DNA of 11,160 nucleotides, taken from assembly GCA_964581165.1 (NCBI GenBank), contig CAZOMM010000061.1:1-11160 (forward strand), written 5' to 3'. The DNA is from CAZPAN01 sp964581165. Its GTDB lineage: Bacteria; Actinomycetota; Coriobacteriia; Coriobacteriales; CADBOM01. The notes beneath the pieces were generated by a model, which saw only the letters and a program-made list of their open reading frames with translations, had not been told where the DNA came from and searched no databases. Each line of letters starts with the position of its first letter. Within the stretch, counting starts at the first letter, position 1. The position numbers were made by a program, and so were the translations under genes. Below, piece by piece: positions 7,385 to 11,160 of this stretch.

Positions 7385-8035
7385 TTAGTCCTTCCGCACG
7401 TTGTCGGAGATGCCATCGATCTCGATTGGATCCCCAGGTTTGAGTAGCGAGAGTCCAAGCATTATCCTGGCCATTTCTTCGGAGCTTTCGATCATCCCAT
7501 CCTCGAGCCAGGCCCTAACAATTCCCAGTGAGGCCGACGAAAAATAGGCTACGTAGTAGCGCAAAACACGTGAGGGATTATCCTTGTACTCGGGAGCCAA
7601 AACCTTGTCGACAATCGAAGTGCATATTGTGTCGACAAGCCTGTGTTCAAAGCCGATGTCTCCATCGGGGCCAAGCAGCGCGGTAAGCACCGAGGCATTG
7701 TCTTGGAGGTAATCGAAGATCTCCATCAGCGGGGCCAAAGGCTGAACGCCTATTACAGCCAATGCCAACTCCGACTGCGAAACAGCACCGAGTTTGGCAT
7801 CGATGTCTACCAGACCAATCAAAAACTCTTCCTCAAAGCTATCGACCACATCGTCTTTGTCTTTGAAGTGGCTGTAAAAAGTGCTCCTATTAAGGTCGGC
7901 CCTTTGGGTTATATCGCCCACGGTAAAACCGTCTAGGCCTTTTTCTTCGATTAACTCAGCTAGAGCGTTGTAGATCATCCTTTTCGATCTAGCTCTACGT
8001 CTGTCAACAACAGGTTTTGCAGCAATTTTGCCCAT
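7385..8035 (-). CDS. TetR/AcrR family transcriptional regulator
   Basis: A 216-residue regulator with an N-terminal TetR DNA-binding domain. The helix-turn-helix FTVGDITQRADLNRSTFYSHF covers about 37-57, and the remaining all-helical part should bind a ligand and dimerise. It resembles regulators with the TetR_C_8-like C-terminal domain, but that is an impression rather than an alignment. The ATG at 8033-8035 is preferred over the in-frame TTG at 8036-8038 because GGAG (8041-8044) stands five bases upstream of it. The stop is six bases before the dehydratase ATG, and the AAGGA of its last codons serves as the ribosome binding site for the dehydratase, so the two form an operon. Local repression of that operon, perhaps relieved by an acyl-CoA or related metabolite, is an inference; the promoter lies in the sequence gap. 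Confidence 0.9.
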   Translation of the reverse strand: MGKIAAKPVVDRRRARSKRMIYNALAELIEEKGLDGFTVGDITQRADLNRSTFYSHFKDKDDVVDSFEEEFLIGLVDIDAKLGAVSQSELALAVIGVQPLAPLMEIFDYLQDNASVLTALLGPDGDIGFEHRLVDTICTSIVDKVLAPEYKDNPSRVLRYYVAYFSSASLGIVRAWLEDGMIESSEEMARIMLGLSLLKPGDPIEIDGISDNVRKD

Positions 8036-8048
8036 CAAAGCTCCGATT

Positions 8049-8148
8049 NNNNNNNNNNNNNNNNNNNNNNNNNNNNNNNNNNNNNNNNNNNNNNNNNNNN
8101 NNNNNNNNNNNNNNNNNNNNNNNNNNNNNNNNNNNNNNNNNNNNNNNN
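8049..8148. other. Assembly gap (100 Ns)
   Basis: Exactly 100 unknown bases, the usual placeholder length for a gap of unestimated size. It removes the intergenic region where the divergent promoters of the tetR-dehydratase operon and of the DUF711 gene would lie. Adjacency of the two sides depends on scaffolding, and the real distance may differ. Confidence 0.98.
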
Positions 8149-8188
8149 GCTAAACGCAAAATAAAGGGAGTTCCGGAAGGATCAGCAA

Positions 8189-9553
8189 GTGGAAATCACA
8201 ACAGCAGAAATTGCCGAAACGCTCTCGATGATCACGAGGCAAAATCTTGATATTCGCACCATCACAATGGGCATCAACGCCAGATCGTGCACAGACTCTG
8301 ACATCGACAAACTTTGCACCAAGTTGTACGACCTGCTTACAAGCTCAGCCGAGCATCTTGTAGATGTTGCCAACCAGCTAGAGCGTGAGTACGGTGCCCC
8401 AATTGCAAACAAACGTATTTCGGTTACTCCAATTGCAGAGATTTGCTCTGCCCTAACTAAAGAGGATTTAACGCCTGTTGCTGCGGCTTTAGATAGAGCC
8501 GGTAAAGAAGTTGGGGTTGATTTTGTTGGAGGCTTTTCTGCCCTAGTTCAAAAGGGAATGTCCAAGGCCGATCGCAGGCTCATTCAGTCGATTCCTTTGG
8601 CAATGAGCACAAGCGAGCGAGTTTGCTCATCCATTAACGTGGCCTCCACTCGAGCTGGCATCAACATGGATGCAGTGCGCAAAATGAGCGAGATTATCAT
8701 GGAGACGGCAGAGCTTACGCGCGATCGCGATTGCATAGGCTGTGCCAAGCTTGTGGTCTTTTGCAATGCTGTTGAAGACAATCCTTTTATGGCTGGAGCC
8801 ATGCATGGATCTGGCGAGGGCGACCGCGTAATTAACGTGGGAGTATCGGGTCCTGGAGTTGTTCGCAGCGTGCTCGAATCGCTGGATAAAACAGCCGACT
8901 TAACCACTGTAGCCGAGGCAATTAAGTCCACGGCTTTCAAGATCACTAGACTAGGCGAGCTAATCGCGCGCCAGGCTGCAAAACGACTAGATGCTCAAAT
9001 GGGTATTTTGGATCTATCTCTCGCTCCTACTCCTGCTCCTGGAGATTCTGTTGCTGGCATTCTAGAAGCAATTGGTGTAGGACAGGCCGGAGGTCCTGGA
9101 ACCACATGCGCCTTGGCCCTGCTCAACGATGCTGTTAAAAAAGGAGGCGTGATGGCCTCTAGCTCAGTTGGCGGTTTATCGGGTGCTTTTATCCCAGTCT
9201 CCGAGGATCAGGGCATGATTGCTGCGGCCGAAAGCGGAGCTCTTTCGCTAGAAAAGCTCGAGGCCATGACCTGTGTTTGCTCTGTGGGGCTAGACATGAT
9301 AGCCGTTAGGGGCGACATCGATGTAGATACCATCTTTGGGATAATAGCCGACGAGATGGCCATTGGTGTGATCAACTCAAAAACAACGGCTGTGCGCTTG
9401 ATTCCAGCACTCGGAAAAAGCACAGGCGAGCGTCTAGAGTTTGGCGGATTACTCGGAAGTGCACCTGTTATGGACGTTAATCGTCATGCTGGTAGTGTCT
9501 TTGCCAACCGAGGCGGCCGATTCCCCGCCCCAATCAACAGCCTCAAAAACTAA
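8189..9553 (+). CDS. PFL family protein, DUF711/UPF0210
   Basis: A 454-residue protein that matches the UPF0210 (DUF711) family over its whole length. Visible signatures are NLDIRTITMGI (19-29), HGSGEGDRVINVGVSGPGVV (206-225), GGPGTTCALALLNDAVKKGG (301-320), the glycine/serine-rich SSSVGGLSGAFIPVSEDQGM (324-343) and the typical end NRGGRFPAPINSLKN (440-454). Automatic annotation often calls the family PFL-like because of fold resemblance, but no catalytic activity is established. The start is GTG at 8189-8191, supported by GGAAGG (8175-8180) eight bases upstream. The usual neighbour is the UPF0237 ACT protein, here far away at 2326. The promoter is lost in the gap. A hairpin at 9572 may end the transcript. 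Confidence 0.92.
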   Translation: MEITTAEIAETLSMITRQNLDIRTITMGINARSCTDSDIDKLCTKLYDLLTSSAEHLVDVANQLEREYGAPIANKRISVTPIAEICSALTKEDLTPVAAALDRAGKEVGVDFVGGFSALVQKGMSKADRRLIQSIPLAMSTSERVCSSINVASTRAGINMDAVRKMSEIIMETAELTRDRDCIGCAKLVVFCNAVEDNPFMAGAMHGSGEGDRVINVGVSGPGVVRSVLESLDKTADLTTVAEAIKSTAFKITRLGELIARQAAKRLDAQMGILDLSLAPTPAPGDSVAGILEAIGVGQAGGPGTTCALALLNDAVKKGGVMASSSVGGLSGAFIPVSEDQGMIAAAESGALSLEKLEAMTCVCSVGLDMIAVRGDIDVDTIFGIIADEMAIGVINSKTTAVRLIPALGKSTGERLEFGGLLGSAPVMDVNRHAGSVFANRGGRFPAPINSLKN

Positions 9554-9571
9554 GCTAACTTTCTAAACTCT

Positions 9572-9592
9572 ACGCCCCCAATGGGGGTGTTT
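9572..9592 (+). terminator. Possible terminator of the DUF711 gene
   Basis: ACGCCCCC (9572-9579) pairs with GGGGGTGT (9583-9590), with one G-T wobble, around a three-base AAT loop 18 bases after the DUF711 stop. Only a short TTT follows, so it would be a weak intrinsic terminator. Confidence 0.5.
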
Positions 9593-9619
9593 GAGAAGTT
9601 TCCGGCGGTACCGAATTAA

Positions 9620-9631
9620 ATTTGGGAATAG
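9620..9631 (+). repeat. Copy of the ATTTGGGAATAG motif
   Basis: This 12-base sequence recurs exactly at 10448-10459, and in inverted orientation (with one extra A) at 10419-10430. The outer copies are direct repeats that enclose the toxin-antitoxin operon and its terminator. It could be a transfer boundary or a binding site shared by the two transcription units. Confidence 0.5.
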
Positions 9632-9671
9632 ATTTAGGCGTGTTTAGAACTCGTACCTCGAACCGCCGATT

Positions 9672-9707
9672 TTGAATGCTTTGCTTTCATTTGATATGAT
9701 TTTGCCA
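9672..9707 (+). promoter_or_regulatory. Promoter of the toxin-antitoxin operon
   Basis: TTGAAT (9672-9677) and TATGAT (9695-9700) are separated by 17 bases. The -10 is preceded by TGA, giving an extended -10 (TG-n-TATGAT). Transcription would begin near A9707, about 27 bases before the antitoxin ATG. Both boxes resemble the sigma-70/sigma-A consensus. Confidence 0.65.
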
Positions 9708-9724
9708 GTCATATGAAAGCAAAG
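9679..9724. promoter_or_regulatory. 12-bp perfect inverted repeat, likely toxin-antitoxin operator
   Basis: CTTTGCTTTCAT (9679-9690) is the exact reverse complement of ATGAAAGCAAAG (9713-9724), with a 22-base spacer. The left arm lies between the -35 and -10 boxes. The right arm overlaps the first part of the AAAGGAGG ribosome binding site. Because the left arm is upstream of the predicted transcript start, this is more likely a DNA operator for the ribbon-helix-helix antitoxin than an RNA hairpin. Confidence 0.6.
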
Positions 9725-9733
9725 GAGGCAACC

Positions 9734-9994
9734 ATGGCAAGCAAGACCGCCCCGCTTGGCAACCGTGTGGACGCAGAGCTAAAACGCAAGTTTGACGAGA
9801 CTGCCGACCATATCGGAATAGGTTCCACGGCAGCGCTCACTGTGTTTATGAAGAGGTTCGTTGCCGATGGGGGCTTCCCGTTTGACGTGAGGATTCCCGC
9901 GCCGACAAAAGAGCAGTTCGTCGAAGAGATGTCTGCCCGCTACGAACGCATGCTTAGCGGACAGGAGACTGAACACGACCTCGTAGAGGTATAG
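9734..9994 (+). CDS. RelB/DinJ family antitoxin
   Basis: An 86-residue type II antitoxin. The N-terminal half (LGNRVDAELKRKFDETADHIGIGSTAALTVFMKRFV, about 8-43) reads as a ribbon-helix-helix DNA-binding domain of the RelB/DinJ kind, with the family's FPFDV strand at 48-52. The charged C-terminal part (about 57-86) would wrap around and block the toxin. The ATG at 9734-9736 is chosen over an in-frame ATG at 9713 because AAAGGAGG (9721-9728) is five bases upstream and the predicted transcript starts only at about 9707. The toxin start follows the stop by two bases. It very likely represses its own operon through the inverted repeat at 9679-9724, together with the toxin. Confidence 0.9.
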   Translation: MASKTAPLGNRVDAELKRKFDETADHIGIGSTAALTVFMKRFVADGGFPFDVRIPAPTKEQFVEEMSARYERMLSGQETEHDLVEV

Positions 9995-9996
9995 AC

Positions 9997-10260
9997 ATGC
10001 CGTATCTATGGAGCGACGAAGCGTGGAACGACTACCAATGGTGGCTATCGCAAGATAAGAAAACGCTGCGCAAGATAAATACCCTGCTTAAAGACATAGC
10101 TCGCACAGGCGGAGAGGGCATCGGTAAGACCGAACTTTTGCGCGGCGATCTCAACGGGCTCAGAAGTGCCCGCATCGACGCAAAAAATAGACTGGTCTTC
10201 ACAATCGACAATGACGTGGTGCGCGTTGTCTCGTGCCGAGGACACTACGGAGATAAGTGA
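9997..10260 (+). CDS. yoeB: Txe/YoeB family ribosome-dependent mRNA interferase toxin
   Basis: An 87-residue toxin aligning without gaps to E. coli YoeB through residue 84. It starts with a WSDEAWNDYQWW segment (5-16) and keeps the residues named for catalysis in YoeB: Glu46, Arg65, His83 and Tyr84. Three extra residues (GDK) follow. YoeB toxins bind the ribosomal A site and cut mRNA during translation, stopping growth unless neutralised. Two bases separate it from the antitoxin stop, and AGAGG (9985-9989) inside the antitoxin end is its ribosome binding site, so translation is coupled. YoeB is classically paired with a YefM (Phd-type) antitoxin, whereas the partner here is RelB/DinJ-like. 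With all catalytic positions present the gene appears intact. Confidence 0.92.
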   Translation: MPYLWSDEAWNDYQWWLSQDKKTLRKINTLLKDIARTGGEGIGKTELLRGDLNGLRSARIDAKNRLVFTIDNDVVRVVSCRGHYGDK

Positions 10261-10345
10261 TGTCCCATCAGTGTCTGCTGTCTGATCACGGAATAGATGA
10301 CTCCTCTCCGAAAATAAGAAGCTGAACCCACGCAAAATACTTTTG

Positions 10346-10393
10346 AAAAAAGAGGTTGTTTTCCCAGCTCAGGGGCCTGAATAGCCTCTTTTT
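10346..10393 (+). terminator. Intrinsic terminator after the toxin-antitoxin operon
   Basis: AAAAAGAGG (10347-10355) pairs with CCTCTTTTT (10385-10393), a nine-base-pair stem ending in a T-run on the plus strand. It also carries a T-run on the minus strand, so it could work both ways. The loop is long (29 bases) but contains a smaller TCAG/CTGA hairpin (10369-10380). It lies 86 bases after the toxin stop. Confidence 0.65.
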
Positions 10394-10418
10394 ACTGCCA
10401 AAGTCGAGATCCAAATTT

Positions 10419-10459
10419 CTATTCCCAAAATCTCAAAATTTATTAAGATTTGGGAATAG
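10419..10459. repeat. Inverted repeat with the CTATTCCCAAA/TTTGGGAATAG motif
   Basis: CTATTCCCAAAATCT (10419-10433) faces AGATTTGGGAATAG (10446-10459), complementary except for one unpaired A, across a 12-base A/T-rich spacer. It ends one base before the first start-module repeat of the ATPase. By position it could be an operator or a leader hairpin. I see no good -35/-10 pair nearby, so the ATPase promoter is not resolved. Confidence 0.7.
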
Positions 10460-10476
10460 GATAGAACGGAGCGATC

Positions 10477-10515
10477 ATGCGGCTAATCGAAAGGCTCCGC
10501 AATCTCGATAGATAG
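10477..10515 (+). other. Leader mini-ORF 1 (12 codons)
   Basis: Encodes MRLIERLRNLDR then TAG, preceded by CGGAG at a five-base spacing. The peptide mimics the N-terminus of the ATPase that follows. Its codons include GCTCCG (10494-10499), the exact complement of the CGGAGC of its own and both downstream ribosome binding sites. Translation is not demonstrated; it may be a leader peptide or a remnant of a paralogue start. Confidence 0.4.
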
Positions 10516-10527
10516 AACGGAGCAGAG

Positions 10528-10566
10528 ATGAAGCTAATCGAAAGGCCCTATTATCTCGACAGATAG
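10528..10566 (+). other. Leader mini-ORF 2 (12 codons)
   Basis: Encodes MKLIERPYYLDR then TAG, with the same ribosome binding site layout. The stop lies 11 bases before the ATPase ATG, close enough for terminating ribosomes to reinitiate. Relative to the ATPase start the differing codons include Leu CTA/CTG, Glu GAA/GAG, Arg AGG/CGA and Asp GAC/GAT, all synonymous, and only two amino-acid changes among the first 11 codons. Confidence 0.4.
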
Positions 10567-10577
10567 ACGGAGCGATC

Positions 10578-11160
10578 ATGAAGCTGATCGAGCGAACCCA
10601 TTATCTCGATACGCTGAAGAGCGTTTTGCATACACCAGACATCAAGGTTATCACTGGTATTCGCAGAAGCGGGAAATCAAAGCTTCTCGAAGCTCTTCGA
10701 TCCCATATAGAGAAAGAAATCCCAAACGCTAATGTAATACACATCAACTTCAACCTCATAGAAGCTGAAACCCTCAGGGAATATCATGCGCTCCACGATT
10801 ACGTTATGGGTAAGCACGAAGCCGGAGCCGACAACTTCGTCATGATAGACGAGGTGCAGATGTGCGACGGCTTTGAACGAGCCATCAACAGCCTCCACGC
10901 GTCGGAAATGTTCGACATATACATCACGGGTTCTAATGCTTTTCTTCTGTCCAGCGACCTTGCCACCCTGTTCACAGGGCGCACATTCAAGATAGAGGTA
11001 TTCCCGTTCTCGTTTTCGGAGTTCTGCAAATACTACGAGCGCGAAGATCTGGATGCCGCATTTATTGACTATGCATCTTTGGGTGGAATGGCCGGATCGT
11101 ATGTCTATAAGGAAACATGGCAGAAATACGCCTATATAGCCGATGTGTTCAATACCCTTA
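10578..11160 (+). CDS. AAA ATPase with DUF4143-type architecture (partial, runs off window)
   Basis: The first 194 residues are visible; no stop is reached by the window end. Walker A is GIRRSGKS (27-34), Walker B is FVMIDEVQ (87-94), the sensor-1-like ITGSNA is at 116-121, LFTGR (131-135) supplies the usual arginine, and FPFSFSEF (142-149) is the typical following segment. This order matches the AAA_14 ATPases, about 400 residues long, that carry a C-terminal DUF4143 domain. They are common, often multicopy, in Coriobacteriia and other anaerobes, and their function is not established. The ATG at 10578-10580 has CGGAG five bases upstream and begins at the consensus family start MKLIER. It is preceded by two mini-ORFs copying this start, an unusual arrangement that may control its expression. 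The DUF4143 domain itself lies outside the window and is inferred. Confidence 0.9.
   Translation, partial: MKLIERTHYLDTLKSVLHTPDIKVITGIRRSGKSKLLEALRSHIEKEIPNANVIHINFNLIEAETLREYHALHDYVMGKHEAGADNFVMIDEVQMCDGFERAINSLHASEMFDIYITGSNAFLLSSDLATLFTGRTFKIEVFPFSFSEFCKYYEREDLDAAFIDYASLGGMAGSYVYKETWQKYAYIADVFNTL

Larger units (their letters stand above)
10460..10610 (+). repeat. Three tandem copies of the ATPase start module
   Basis: Copies at 10460-10510, 10511-10561 and 10562-10610 each contain GATAG(A)ACGGAGC, a four-base spacer, ATG, and codons for M-K/R-L-I-E-R-x-x-x-L-D. The ATGs are at 10477, 10528 and 10578, so the periods are 51 and 50. In every copy CGGAG stands five bases before the ATG. Pairwise the copies differ at about 12 of 51 positions, so none of them is a recent duplicate. 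Only the third copy continues into a long reading frame. Confidence 0.9.

Noticed and set aside
8584..8946. Minus-strand 120-codon frame inside the DUF711 gene
   Set aside because: The plus-strand frame matches its family from end to end; the opposite frame has no start signal or known motif.
9603..9668. CGGCGGT / ACCGCCG as terminal inverted repeats of a small transposon
   Set aside because: Only seven bases match, the enclosed 52 bases encode nothing, and there is no transposase or target-site duplication.
10460..10610. Possible CRISPR array (three regularly spaced repeats)
   Set aside because: The units are contiguous with no unique spacers, differ from one another at about a quarter of positions, and each contains a ribosome binding site and start codon.

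Overview
The window most resembles a low-to-mid GC member of the Coriobacteriia (Actinomycetota) or a related anaerobe. This is inferred from gene content (a DUF951 protein, UPF0237/UPF0210 proteins, a giant 2-hydroxyacyl-CoA dehydratase/activase fusion, a DUF4143-type AAA ATPase whose start matches the MKLIERPYYLDR pattern), not from a marker gene. The sequence is a scaffold: 100 Ns at 8049-8148 lie between a TetR gene and a DUF711 gene, so that junction is not proven.

Left part (1-2100, minus strand). A DUF951 gene reads into tilS (tRNA-Ile lysidine synthetase). The two were probably once overlapped as ATGA, but a 43-bp tandem duplication now sits on the junction. Just past the tilS stop is a remnant of the 3' end (domains V and VI) of a group II intron, with no reverse transcriptase.

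Middle (2095-9553). A small ACT-domain protein (UPF0237) on the plus strand converges on a 1532-aa iron-sulfur protein that fuses two activase ATPase modules to HgdB-like dehydratase modules. That protein is co-transcribed on the minus strand behind a TetR repressor. Beyond the gap lies the DUF711/UPF0210 gene. The ACT and DUF711 genes are normally neighbours; here they are about 5.6 kb apart with the TetR-dehydratase pair between them. A GC-rich, repeat-filled spacer separates the convergent ACT and dehydratase genes, and both genes stop inside copies of the same 16-bp sequence.

Right part (9554-11160, plus strand) looks like an accessory island. It holds a RelB/DinJ-type antitoxin with a YoeB-type toxin, driven by a recognisable promoter overlapped by a 12-bp inverted repeat, and then a terminator hairpin. 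Next comes an ATTTGGGAATAG inverted repeat whose motif also occurs upstream of the toxin-antitoxin pair. Last is a DUF4143-type ATPase running off the window. The most unusual structure is directly upstream of this ATPase: its ribosome binding site, start codon and first 12 codons occur three times in tandem (period 51/50 bp). The first two copies are closed 12-codon mini-ORFs ending in TAG, and only the third opens into the full gene. A hexamer in copy 1 is complementary to the Shine-Dalgarno sequence of all three copies. This leader is the best candidate here for an undescribed regulatory or recombination arrangement.
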